Shown: piece by piece, positions 1-6,206 of the stretch
Layout of the letters: each line of letters starts with the position of its first letter
How positions within the stretch are numbered: the stretch's first letter is position 1
NCBI GenBank assembly: GCA_964498065.1
Contig: CAZCFZ010000150.1
Span: forward strand, 1 to 6,874
Length of the DNA stretch: 6,874 bases
From: FEN-1297 sp964498065
GTDB taxonomy: Bacteria > Bacteroidota > Ignavibacteria > Ignavibacteriales > Ignavibacteriaceae
Reading direction: 5' to 3'
Position numbers and translations under genes: made by a program
The notes under the pieces: model-generated
Databases searched by the model: none
What the model was told of the DNA's origin: nothing
The model's input: the letters and a program-made list of their open reading frames with translations, nothing else

Positions 1-20
1 AGATGGTAATTGTGATTCAA

Positions 21-139
21 GAGGTTGTCTCAAAACTGTCATTCCGGGCTTGACCTGGAATCTAAATACTCGAATAACTGCTAAAAAGAGATGCTGAATC
101 AAGTTCAGCATGACAAATACCCTCTTTTGAGACAACTTC
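21..139. repeat. Compact inverted-repeat element, MITE-like or dispersed palindromic repeat
   Basis: Outer 15-base arms at 21-35 and 125-139 are inverted copies with one mismatch (core TTGTCTCAAAA / TTTTGAGACAA). Inside them lie a second inverted pair, TGTCAT (37-42) and ATGACA (110-115), and two hairpins. The first hairpin pairs 41-48 with 54-61 (8 pairs, one G-T) around loop CTTGA. The second pairs 91-98 with 104-111 (8 perfect pairs) around loop TCAAG, so the two loops are reverse complements except at the edge. There is no coding potential. Arms of the GAGGTTGTCTCAAAA type resemble insertion-sequence ends, so a non-autonomous element is plausible. No target-site duplication is evident. 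It could instead be a dispersed intergenic repeat common in this lineage. Confidence 0.6.
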
Positions 140-305
140 CTATTATTCCATTCCAGCAAAATTATATGTGAAGTTTGTAAAAAATACTTTTGGAATTTAA
201 TCTTCATTTTATGAAAGAAATGAGCTTAAATTTTTAAGATAAAGAAATATATTATCATGAATATATCATTTCCCGTTTAATTTCTTGTATATTACATATT
301 CAAAA
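140..305. other. AT-rich non-coding leader region upstream of the sigma gene
   Basis: No ORF of useful length and no RNA gene are seen. The stretch is very AT-rich, with a short inverted repeat TATATT/AATATA around 250-267 and two ATCAT repeats nearby. It probably holds upstream regulatory DNA for the plus-strand sigma gene, but no specific site can be named. Confidence 0.3.
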
Positions 306-334
306 TTACAGTTCAGCTGTAAATTGAATATAAA
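306..334 (+). promoter_or_regulatory. Possible sigma-70 type promoter and dyad upstream of the sigma gene
   Basis: A -35-like TTACAG (306-311) and a -10-like TATAAA (329-334) are separated by 17 bases, which would give a very short leader before the Shine-Dalgarno at 347. The -35 hexamer is also the left arm of a perfect dyad, TTACAG-N5-CTGTAA (306-322), so a repressor or activator bound there would overlap the promoter. In such AT-rich DNA a chance match is quite possible. Confidence 0.28.
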
Positions 335-346
335 AAATTAAAACCC

Positions 347-359
347 GGGAGATTAATTG
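347..359 (+). promoter_or_regulatory. Shine-Dalgarno GGGAG deciding the TTG start of the sigma gene
   Basis: GGGAG at 347-351 is followed by a 5-base spacer and TTG at 357. An in-frame TAA lies at 354-356, directly before this codon, so translation cannot begin further upstream. The same GGGAG-plus-5 arrangement precedes the small ORF at 1416. Confidence 0.7.
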
Positions 360-1217
360 AAAATAACAAAACAATTCACATTGCGGAATGGAAAATTACT
401 AAACCAATATTTTAATGAAATTAGTAAGTTTGACTTATTAACTTCGGAAGAAGAATTGGAACTTGCGGTTAAGATAAGAAAGGGGGATGAGAACGCAAGA
501 AATAAATTAATAAAAGCTAATTTACGATTCGTAATATCAGTTGCAAATCAATACCAGAACAGGGGTCTTTCTCTTTCGGATTTAATAAACGAAGGCAACC
601 TGGGATTAATAAGAGCTACAAAAAGTTTTGACCTAACAAGAGGATTCAAATTCATTTCCTATGCAGTTTGGTGGATTAGACAAAGCATAACTCAAGCAAT
701 AATAGATAATTCGCGAATCGTTCATCTTCCACTTAATGTAGTCGGAAATCAGATTAAAATAAATAGAGCTTCCCGGGATTTCGAAACGGAATATGACAGA
801 AAACCCACGAATGAAGAGTTATCGAAACTTCTTGGCCTTTCAATTACTTCAATAAGTAATGCACTTAAAGTTTCAGCCTCGGACTTTTCCATAGATTCTC
901 CCCTTAAAAATGAAGATGGTTACAAAAAAACTATGCTGGACGTTCTTCCGGATAATAACCAGCCTTCACCGGATGATGAATTGACAAAGTTATCACTTTC
1001 GGAGGATATAGAATATATGCTTTCCATTCTTACCGATAGGGAAGCAGAAATTATAATGATGATCTTCGGTATCGGCAAGGAAAAAAAATCAACACTCGAA
1101 GAAATCGGGGAACATTTTAATCTAACAAGGGAAAGAATAAGACAAATAAAAGAGAAAGCTTTGAAAAAATTAAGAAATTCTAAAGATGTTAAAAACTTAA
1201 TTATTTACCTTGGATAA
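357..1217 (+). CDS. RNA polymerase sigma-70 family factor, RpoD/SigA-like, probably a diverged paralog (group 2)
   Basis: This 286-residue protein directs RNA polymerase to promoters. Region 1.2 lies near residues 13-45. Region 2 lies near 49-119, with NLRFV, DLINEGNLGL and FKFISYAVWWIRQSI, which covers core binding, melting and -10 reading. Region 3 is near 128-205, and region 4 near 218-280 has the -35 helix LTRERIRQIKEKALKKLR. Region 1.1 is missing, as in the roughly 287-residue primary sigma factors of the Bacteroidota/Chlorobiota group, which it matches in length and in the KITKQFT start and YLG end. Several normally invariant spots differ (IVHLPLN instead of IVRLPLN, MMIFGIGKEKKS before region 4.2), which argues for a second, specialised sigma rather than the housekeeping one; this is inference. 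The start codon is TTG. In the usual MRQLKITKQ beginning, this codon would be the Leu. It stands alone on the plus strand with no anti-sigma gene beside it. Confidence 0.9.
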   Translation: MKITKQFTLRNGKLLNQYFNEISKFDLLTSEEELELAVKIRKGDENARNKLIKANLRFVISVANQYQNRGLSLSDLINEGNLGLIRATKSFDLTRGFKFISYAVWWIRQSITQAIIDNSRIVHLPLNVVGNQIKINRASRDFETEYDRKPTNEELSKLLGLSITSISNALKVSASDFSIDSPLKNEDGYKKTMLDVLPDNNQPSPDDELTKLSLSEDIEYMLSILTDREAEIIMMIFGIGKEKKSTLEEIGEHFNLTRERIRQIKEKALKKLRNSKDVKNLIIYLG

Positions 1218-1231
1218 TTTCTTATAATAAT

Positions 1232-1247
1232 TAGGGATTTATCCCTA
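1232..1247. terminator. Weak hairpin between convergent genes, possible bidirectional terminator
   Basis: TAGGGA (1232-1237) and TCCCTA (1242-1247) form a 6-pair stem around the tetraloop TTTA, 15 bases after the sigma stop codon and 50 bases past the end of the convergent small ORF. There is no continuous T-tract on either strand, only AT-rich DNA, so efficiency is doubtful. Confidence 0.35.
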
Positions 1248-1296
1248 TTAATATTAAAGTTGAAACTAAAACCATTCTCCCCCCGTCATTAATATT

Positions 1297-1416
1297 TTAC
1301 TTAAGCAATTGCTTATCTTTTTGATTTTTCTTTTCTCTTTTTGCAGCCTTTTTTTCCTTCATTGTTTTAGCCGGCTCTTTTTTTGAATTCTTTTTAGTGT
1401 TAGGATTTTTATTCAT
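1297..1416 (-). CDS. Small lysine-rich basic peptide, 39 residues (cassette copy 1)
   Basis: The peptide begins MNKNPNTKKN and carries the core KKEPAKTMKEKKAAKREKK. By my count it has 15 Lys, 1 Arg and 4 acidic residues, with no Cys, no aromatic residue and no hydrophobic segment, so it is soluble and probably nucleic-acid or ribosome associated, or disordered. Function unknown; I cannot assign a family. The ATG is preceded by GGGAG with a 5-base spacer. It begins 12 bases after the stop of the upstream regulator ORF, so the two are probably cotranscribed. Strong support that it is real comes from the second copy at 6057-6182, which shares residues 11-31 exactly, has the same order behind a paralogous regulator, and has diverged only at the ends. 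Confidence 0.75.
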   Translation of the reverse strand: MNKNPNTKKNSKKEPAKTMKEKKAAKREKKNQKDKQLLK

Positions 1417-1428
1417 TTTTTCTCCCGA

Positions 1429-1872
1429 TTAATTTGTCTTTGAAATATTTTTGATAATCTTTTTCAGAGTTTTTGTCGAGTAAGAATAGTTTGTAATCTC
1501 CAGCCGTGTATGAAGAGTAAGCTTTTCCATTATATTATGAATATGACTTTTAACTGTGAAAGTCGAAATATTCAGCTTTTTTGCAATTTCTTTATTGCTT
1601 AAACCGTCTCCTATTAATCCGATTACCTCCCGCTCTCTTTTCGTCATACGGATTGCCGCCTTTAATTTTGTTTTATCTTCTTTAAGTGCATGTTCGACTA
1701 TTTGTGAAAAGAGAGATTCTGTAAGATTTGGCGAGAGTGTGTTTGTCCCTTTAGCAACAGCATGAATGGTTGAAAGAAATTCATTAAAAGTAGCATCTTT
1801 TAAAATAAATACGGATTCACCGGCTTGTACAAATTCAAAAACATCTGTTTGAAGCGGTATAAGATCCATCAC
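1429..1872 (-). pseudogene. LuxR-type response regulator, receiver half missing (decayed copy)
   Basis: The 147-residue open frame aligns without gaps to the last 147 residues of the regulator at 6207-6874, with about 97 identities by hand count. It holds only the end of the receiver (AGESVFILKDAT near residues 17-28, with the conserved Lys at 25) and a complete LuxR HTH near 76-125 (TKREREV, GLSNKEIAKKL, TFTVKSHIHNIMEKL). The phosphoacceptor Asp and the acidic pair are absent. The nominal start is GTG with ATG next, and no Shine-Dalgarno precedes either. Homology continues upstream in frame (TKIIVMDL) to a TAG at 1906-1908. Moving across the T5 run at 1891-1895 by one base restores a receiver-like VKLARQHF, which indicates a one-base frameshift. 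It is therefore probably a pseudogene; a shortened, phosphorylation-independent HTH protein is the alternative. Confidence 0.65.
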
Positions 1873-1998
1873 TATGATTTTGGTTCCGGTAAAAATGCTG
1901 CCTGGCTAATTTCACAATATTCAAATAACAGATAAAAATACTTTTTGTAATTAAAATAGTAACTAAGAGTTTCAATTTACGGCAAACAGGAAATTATT

Positions 1999-2045
1999 TT
2001 ATGGACTTAAAGTTATAATAAGTATTACATCCATATTATTCCTCC
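1999..2045 (-). other. Strong Shine-Dalgarno with an 11-codon ORF, likely relic start or leader peptide
   Basis: On the minus strand GGAGG (2045-2041) is followed after 6 bases by ATG at 2034 and an open frame MDVILIITLSP ending in TAA at 1999-2001. It lies 20 bases after the glycosyltransferase stop. The start resembles the first strand of a receiver domain, so this may be the original start of the decayed regulator, with an internal deletion and frameshifts between it and 1872. A short leader peptide is the other option. Confidence 0.35.
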
Positions 2046-2054
2046 AATGAATCA

Positions 2055-3605
2055 TTATTTTTCAATAATATAAATTTCGCTATCTTTCAGTTGAACAACC
2101 TTTACTAAGTTAATGCCTTTCTGCAATTCATTGATACTATATAAAAATTTTCGGTTGTTATTTTTAAACCAAACGAGACATACTTTATTTTTCCTATCCC
2201 GGATGCTTTTAAAACTGGAATTTTCATTTATAAGTTTGGGAGAATTATAAAATGTTTTTGCAGGACTCCACTTAGTTTCTTTGTCGGCTAAAATGTAAAC
2301 TGCTTCGGGAACATTGCTGTAAAAAGAATATCCCGACTCAAATTGTTTATGATTATTAAGATATTCAATTACGGAGTTATCTCTCCATTTTCTGCTGCTG
2401 AATTCCCATCCTGATTGTTTAATATAATATTGAACATTAAAAGTTGTTTGTGCCAAAGGATATTGCATCCATCCGATTAGACAAATCAAAAAAAGAATGT
2501 TAACTATTCTACGACGTAGATGCTTAGTTAACCATTCTAAAATATTATCAAGGATTATGAACATTATGAAAATCGAAGGCGCGAAAAGCGGCGACAATAA
2601 CCTGTTGCCTATTTTGTCATAGGCGGTAGTAGTTGAAGAGATTACTATAATTACAGAATAAAAAAATATAAAGATTAATACCGGGAACATTTGCTTCATT
2701 CTAGAAGCATCATGATTAAGTCTTTTAATTAAAATTATTGCACCAACAAAGCCAGAAAACACAAGTAGAGTGAAAAAAAATAATTGAAGGCCATTTAGCT
2801 GGATAGGCAAATACCATTTTAGAAACGTATTAAAAAAGAATATTATATTTTGAGATAATGTGTATGATGAACCGGCGCGATGCCCGGTAAATGTGCCCGA
2901 CAAAAAATAATTTCTTAGAATCCAGAGTCCGGAGGGTAAAATTGTAATAAGCAGAAAGTAAATTAAATGCTTAAACCTTCCTTCGAAAGTTTTCCTTCCC
3001 CAAACAAAAATACCTATAGAGCCGGTTAAAATTAATATGACTCCCATATAACGGGTTAGACAAGCCAATGCCGCAGCCGATGAAAAAATAAGAAGCGATG
3101 CAAGGTTCTTCTTTTCAATGTAAATATCAAAATAATTAAGATACAGAAGAACAAATAGTATGAAAAGAGGTTCCGATAATGCAATTAGTGAAATTTCAAT
3201 AAGCGCAAATGAAATTAGGACGGACAATGTTCCCATTATTACCAGAGACAAAGATTTTAAATGCTTTAATAAAAATAAGCCTGAACAATAAACCACTGAA
3301 CCCAAAAGAATCGCATTTAAATAGCCGGCTGAAACCAGCGGATCAACGAGAAATATCTTTTTTATTGCCGCCAGCAGCAAAGGGTAAAGCGGGGGCTGAA
3401 GGACATAATAGTAGCCGTCATAACCGACGAAGCCTTTACCACCAGCTACATTTCTGGCAACCGAAATGTAATATACGGAATCCGGCGAAGTACCTGCGCC
3501 CCAGTGACTTGTAAGAAACATTATAATACAAGCCCCTACAAATCCGGCTATTGCCAGAGGTATTTTATTATTTATAAAACTAATTTTCACAAAAATTATT
3601 TCCAA
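2055..3605 (-). CDS. Multi-spanning membrane glycosyltransferase, GT39/ArnT-PMT-like (GT-C fold)
   Basis: This 516-residue protein probably moves a sugar from a lipid-phosphate carrier to a protein, lipid or glycan on the outer face of the inner membrane; donor and acceptor are unknown. A first membrane helix near residues 14-33 is followed by an external loop with Asp42 in SPDSVYY, the position of the catalytic acid in GT-C enzymes, and then QPPLYPLLLA (70-79). Further helices follow near 95-113, 121-158, 168-202, 213-231, 272-293, 306-324, 338-355 and 367-380. Family-like motifs are SEPLFIL (144-150), LTRYMGV (183-189), LRNYFLSGTFTG (230-241) and NRLLSPLFAP (334-343). A soluble C-terminal part from about 390 contains NVPEAVYIL. 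The start is uncertain: TTG at 3605 has no good ribosome site, while GTG at 3590 has a weak GGAA before it. It lies behind the groEL terminator, so it likely has its own promoter. Confidence 0.8.
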   Translation of the reverse strand: MEIIFVKISFINNKIPLAIAGFVGACIIMFLTSHWGAGTSPDSVYYISVARNVAGGKGFVGYDGYYYVLQPPLYPLLLAAIKKIFLVDPLVSAGYLNAILLGSVVYCSGLFLLKHLKSLSLVIMGTLSVLISFALIEISLIALSEPLFILFVLLYLNYFDIYIEKKNLASLLIFSSAAALACLTRYMGVILILTGSIGIFVWGRKTFEGRFKHLIYFLLITILPSGLWILRNYFLSGTFTGHRAGSSYTLSQNIIFFFNTFLKWYLPIQLNGLQLFFFTLLVFSGFVGAIILIKRLNHDASRMKQMFPVLIFIFFYSVIIVISSTTTAYDKIGNRLLSPLFAPSIFIMFIILDNILEWLTKHLRRRIVNILFLICLIGWMQYPLAQTTFNVQYYIKQSGWEFSSRKWRDNSVIEYLNNHKQFESGYSFYSNVPEAVYILADKETKWSPAKTFYNSPKLINENSSFKSIRDRKNKVCLVWFKNNNRKFLYSINELQKGINLVKVVQLKDSEIYIIEK

Positions 3606-3606
3606 C

Positions 3607-3636
3607 CGGATAAGATTCTTTAGTGTTTGCTATCCG
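3607..3636 (-). other. Inverted repeat covering the translation start region of the glycosyltransferase
   Basis: CGGATA (3607-3612) and TATCCG (3631-3636) are perfect inverted arms with an 18-base loop, ending one base before the TTG codon at 3605. In the mRNA this could hide the ribosome site of the TTG start. The stem is short and the loop long, so it may be chance. The rest of the gap to the groEL terminator is AT-rich; I could not define a promoter in it. Confidence 0.2.
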
Positions 3637-3738
3637 ATCAAACAGGGAGCTTTTATTAGTATTTTTTAGATAATTTGAGATAAAAGAATTTTTTAGAATA
3701 TATTAATACAATCTATCTCTACACTTTCTAAGTAAATC

Positions 3739-3767
3739 AAAAAAATTGGCGAGAAACTTTTCTCGCC
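3739..3767 (-). terminator. Rho-independent terminator of the groESL operon
   Basis: The minus-strand RNA forms an 8-pair GC-rich stem, GGCGAGAA with TTCTCGCC (3767-3748), around loop AAGT. It is followed after two A residues by seven T residues (3745-3739). It lies about 47 bases past the groEL stop, which is the classic layout. Confidence 0.88.
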
Positions 3768-3787
3768 TATTAAGTTTTCAGATAGTA

Positions 3788-3816
3788 AATACTCAAGCCC
3801 AAAAGATTTGAGTATT
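3788..3816 (-). other. Hairpin overlapping the groEL stop codon
   Basis: AATACTCAA (3788-3796) and TTGAGTATT (3808-3816) are perfect 9-base inverted arms with an 11-base loop. The distal arm runs into the groEL stop codon (3817-3815). No T-tract follows, so it is not a terminator by itself; it could protect the 3' end of the message together with the terminator hairpin 21 bases further on. Confidence 0.45.
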
Positions 3817-5455
3817 AATACATCCCTCCCATATCTCCCATGCCACCGCCCGGCATTGAAGGAACGGCAGGTCCTTTTTCTTTCTTCTCAAAAACTACAG
3901 CTTCAGTTGTTATCAGGAGAGCAGCCACGGAAGCCGCATTTTCTAATGCTGTTCTTGTTACTTTAGTAGGATCGATTACACCGGATTTGATTAAGTTTTC
4001 GTAGGTTTCCGTAGCAGCATTAAATCCGAAGTCATCTTTCCCTTCCTTAACTTTTTGGAGGACAACTGAGCCTTCTAAACCGGCGTTGTTAACTATTTGT
4101 CTTAAAGGTTCTTCAAGTGCTTTCTCAATTATTCTTATTCCAGTTGTTTGATCAATATTTTCTCCCTTCAATTTTTCTAGGACTGAAGTAGCTCTAACAA
4201 AGGCAACACCGCCACCCGCAACAATGCCTTCTTCAACAGCAGCACGAGTAGCATGTAAAGCATCTTCTACGCGGGCTTTTTTCTCTTTCATTTCAATCTC
4301 TGTCGAAGCACCGATCTTCAATACAGCAACTCCTCCGGATAATTTTGCCAATCTTTCCTGTAGTTTTTCTTTATCATAATCGGAAGTTGTTTTTTCAATC
4401 TGAACTTTAATTTCGTTTAACCTTTTCTTTATATCATCTTGTTTTCCTGATCCCTCGACTATTGTTGTATTATCTTTATCAATTACAATTTTTTTAGCAG
4501 TTCCAAGATAACCTAAGGTTGCATTTTCCAATTTGAATCCGCGTTCTTCGGATATAACAGTGCCGCCGGTAAGTGCCGCGATATCTTCCAGCATTGCTTT
4601 TCTTCTGTCGCCGAATCCGGGAGCTTTAACTGCAGCGACTTTCAAAGTACCGCGAAGCTTATTAACTACCAAGGTAGCCAAAGCTTCTCCTTCAAGGTCT
4701 TCTGCAATTATTAAGAGGGATTTACCTTGCTGAGCAATTTTTTCGAGTATAGGAAGAAGGTCCTTCATTGCGGAAATCTTCTTATCGTGAATTAATATAT
4801 GCGTATCTTCCAAAACGGCTTCCATATTTTCAGGATCAGTTACAAAGTATGGGGAAAGGTAACCACGGTCGAACTGCATGCCTTCAACAACCTCCAATGA
4901 AGTTTCCGTTCCTTTTGCTTCTTCAACAGTAATAACGCCATCTTTACCGACTTTTTCCATAGCATCAGCTATTAAATCTCCAATGGACTTATCATTGTTT
5001 GCAGAAATTGAACCAACTTGAGCAATTTCATTTCTTCCTTCCACATCTTTACTAATTGATTTAAGATACTCAATAACTTTAGTGACTGCCAGGTCTATTC
5101 CTCTTTTTAAATCCATAGGGTTAGCGCCGGCGGTAACATTTTTCAATCCTTCTCTATAAATTGCTTGAGCTAAAACCGTTGCAGTAGTGGTACCATCACC
5201 GGCAATATCACTTGTTTTTGATGCAACTTCCCGCACCATCTGTGCACCCATGTTTTCGGTCGGGTCTTCCAGTTCTATTTCTTTAGCAACGCTTACGCCG
5301 TCTTTAGTAACAGTAGGTGCGCCGAATTTCTTTTCAAGAACTACATTACGTCCTTTCGGACCTAAAGTGACTTTAACCGCATTAGCAAGCTTGTCAACTC
5401 CTCTTTTCAGCTTCGTTCTAGCCTCAACATCGTATTCTATTAATTTTGAAGACAT
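3815..5455 (-). CDS. groEL: Chaperonin GroEL (Hsp60), 60 kDa subunit
   Basis: This subunit forms double seven-member rings that fold proteins in the cytoplasm in an ATP-driven cycle capped by GroES. The 546-residue length is normal, and numbering matches E. coli GroEL at key sites. The ATP site shows LGPKGRNV (31-38), Asp52, GDGTTTATV (86-94, Asp87), the hydrolytic Asp398 in RVEDALHATRAAVEEG, and Asp495. The apical face for substrate and GroES has Tyr199, Tyr203, Phe204, Leu234, Leu237, Leu259, Val263 and Val264. The tail has the Gly-Met repeat form PGGGMGDMGGMY. The ATG at 5455 has a moderate AGAGAA ribosome site. It lies 61 bases after groES and ends in an intrinsic terminator. No residue expected for function is missing, so this is an active, housekeeping-type copy. 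Confidence 0.98.
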   Translation of the reverse strand: MSSKLIEYDVEARTKLKRGVDKLANAVKVTLGPKGRNVVLEKKFGAPTVTKDGVSVAKEIELEDPTENMGAQMVREVASKTSDIAGDGTTTATVLAQAIYREGLKNVTAGANPMDLKRGIDLAVTKVIEYLKSISKDVEGRNEIAQVGSISANNDKSIGDLIADAMEKVGKDGVITVEEAKGTETSLEVVEGMQFDRGYLSPYFVTDPENMEAVLEDTHILIHDKKISAMKDLLPILEKIAQQGKSLLIIAEDLEGEALATLVVNKLRGTLKVAAVKAPGFGDRRKAMLEDIAALTGGTVISEERGFKLENATLGYLGTAKKIVIDKDNTTIVEGSGKQDDIKKRLNEIKVQIEKTTSDYDKEKLQERLAKLSGGVAVLKIGASTEIEMKEKKARVEDALHATRAAVEEGIVAGGGVAFVRATSVLEKLKGENIDQTTGIRIIEKALEEPLRQIVNNAGLEGSVVLQKVKEGKDDFGFNAATETYENLIKSGVIDPTKVTRTALENAASVAALLITTEAVVFEKKEKGPAVPSMPGGGMGDMGGMY

Positions 5456-5516
5456 TTTATTCTCTGCTTTCTATTTTTAGTTTTTCAAATTATATTTTTA
5501 TAGGCGAATGGCAACA

Positions 5517-5816
5517 TTATTTTGCAATAATCGCAAAAATGTCGCTTTCCCGCATAATTAAATAATCTTCACCTTCTACCGTAACTTCTGTTCCGCTGTA
5601 TTTTCCGTACAAAATTTTGTCGCCTTCCTTAACTTCCATTTTAACCGCTTTTCCATCTTCGGAAACTTTACCCGGCCCTACCGCTATAACAGTACCTTCA
5701 ATAGGTTTTTCCTTGGCAGTATCAGGTACGATAATCCCGCCTTTTGTTTTTTCTTCTTGCATCATAGGTCTAACAATTACTCTATCTGCAAGCGGTTTTA
5801 AGTTTATTTTTGCCAT
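5517..5816 (-). CDS. groES: Co-chaperonin GroES (Hsp10), 10 kDa subunit
   Basis: This is the 99-residue subunit of the seven-member lid that closes the GroEL cavity. The mobile loop near residues 17-33 carries the GroEL-binding hydrophobic tripeptide in GGIIVPD (26-32). The PLADRVIV start (8-15), GTVIAVGPGK (41-50), GDKILYGKYSGTEV (65-78) and the YLIMRESDIFAII end are family hallmarks. I chose the ATG at 5816, giving MAKINLKPL, over an in-frame TTG at 5828. The TTGGAG that would be its first codons is the Shine-Dalgarno for the ATG, with a spacer of about six bases. It is the first gene of the groESL operon, 61 bases ahead of groEL. Confidence 0.97.
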   Translation of the reverse strand: MAKINLKPLADRVIVRPMMQEEKTKGGIIVPDTAKEKPIEGTVIAVGPGKVSEDGKAVKMEVKEGDKILYGKYSGTEVTVEGEDYLIMRESDIFAIIAK

Positions 5817-5837
5817 TTTATACTCCAATGTTTTTAA

Positions 5838-5884
5838 TTAACGTTTGTTAACACTCTCATGAAATAACGCCCCTTAACGGTTTG
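5838..5884 (-). promoter_or_regulatory. Repeat cluster before groES: half CIRCE-like site, dyad and direct repeats
   Basis: TTAACACTC (5848-5856) differs by one base from the left arm of the CIRCE element bound by HrcA, but no right arm follows after nine bases. It overlaps a dyad TTAAC-N4-GTTAA (5838-5851). A near direct repeat TTAACGTTTG (5838-5847) and TTAACGGTTTG (5874-5884) is also present. Together these could be the heat-shock operator, in a form that is not classical CIRCE. Confidence 0.3.
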
Positions 5885-5919
5885 CAATAAAAATTATAAA
5901 ACAGGCCGAAAGGAATGCG

Positions 5920-5928
5920 ATTATAGCA
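5920..5928 (-). promoter_or_regulatory. Possible extended -10 promoter for groESL
   Basis: The minus strand reads TGCTATAAT, a TG plus TATAAT extended -10 box, with a TTTACA hexamer about 15 bases further upstream. Transcription would start near 5913, giving a leader of roughly 95 bases that includes the repeats at 5838-5884. A second TATAAT lies at 5898-5893. Spacing to the -35 box is shorter than ideal. Confidence 0.35.
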
Positions 5929-6056
5929 AGAGATATTTTATGTAAAAATTTTATCCCCAAAATCTAATTTGTATTGAAAATTGTTCCGGCAATTTTAAGT
6001 TAAATATTTTTACTTGGAGATAATTAGAAATAAAAGTGCTGTGATCTTAAAAAAAT

Positions 6057-6182
6057 TTACTGAGCTATTTTCCCGTCATTCTTCTTTTCGTTTTTCTTCT
6101 CTCTCTTAGCAGCCTTTTTTTCCTTCATTGTTTTAGCCGGCTCTTTTTTTGAACCTTTTTTACTGTTTTGACCTTTACTCAT
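6057..6182 (-). CDS. Small lysine-rich basic peptide, 41 residues (cassette copy 2)
   Basis: The peptide begins MSKGQNSKKG and carries the core KKEPAKTMKEKKAAKREKK. I count 15 Lys, 1 Arg and 5 acidic residues; no membrane segment, signal peptide or Cys is visible. The function is unknown. The ATG has AAAGGA as ribosome site, eight bases away, and lies 24 bases after the stop of the response regulator, so they are likely one transcript. Residues 11-31 equal those of the peptide at 1297-1416, including a 45-base block identical in DNA, whereas the C-terminal tail (NEKKNDGKIAQ) differs. Such a pattern supports a genuine gene with a constrained centre. A role next to the regulator, such as binding nucleic acid or tuning its output, is only inference. 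Confidence 0.78.
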   Translation of the reverse strand: MSKGQNSKKGSKKEPAKTMKEKKAAKREKKNEKKNDGKIAQ

Positions 6183-6206
6183 TTTATTTTTCCTTTAGAT
6201 AAATTT

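Noticed and set aside
21..139. CRISPR-like repeat array
   Set aside because: The repeats are inverted arms and hairpins, not regularly spaced direct repeats with spacers.
1556..1765. Plus-strand ORF opposite the decayed regulator, and similar plus-strand ORFs at 3209-3514, 4533-4733, 5187-5480, 5617-5841 and 6418-6666
   Set aside because: Each lies antisense to a well-supported gene and has no recognisable domain, so I treat them as shadows.
5817..5828. groES beginning at TTG 5828 with four extra residues
   Set aside because: The TTGGAG at that point is the Shine-Dalgarno of the ATG at 5816, and MAKINLKPL is the normal GroES beginning.
5840..5880. A complete CIRCE element before groES
   Set aside because: Only the left arm TTAACACTC is present; the sequence nine bases later does not match GAGTGCTAA.
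6001..6056. Intrinsic terminator after the second small peptide gene
   Set aside because: A T-run follows the stop codon but I find no stable hairpin before it, so read-through toward groES cannot be excluded.
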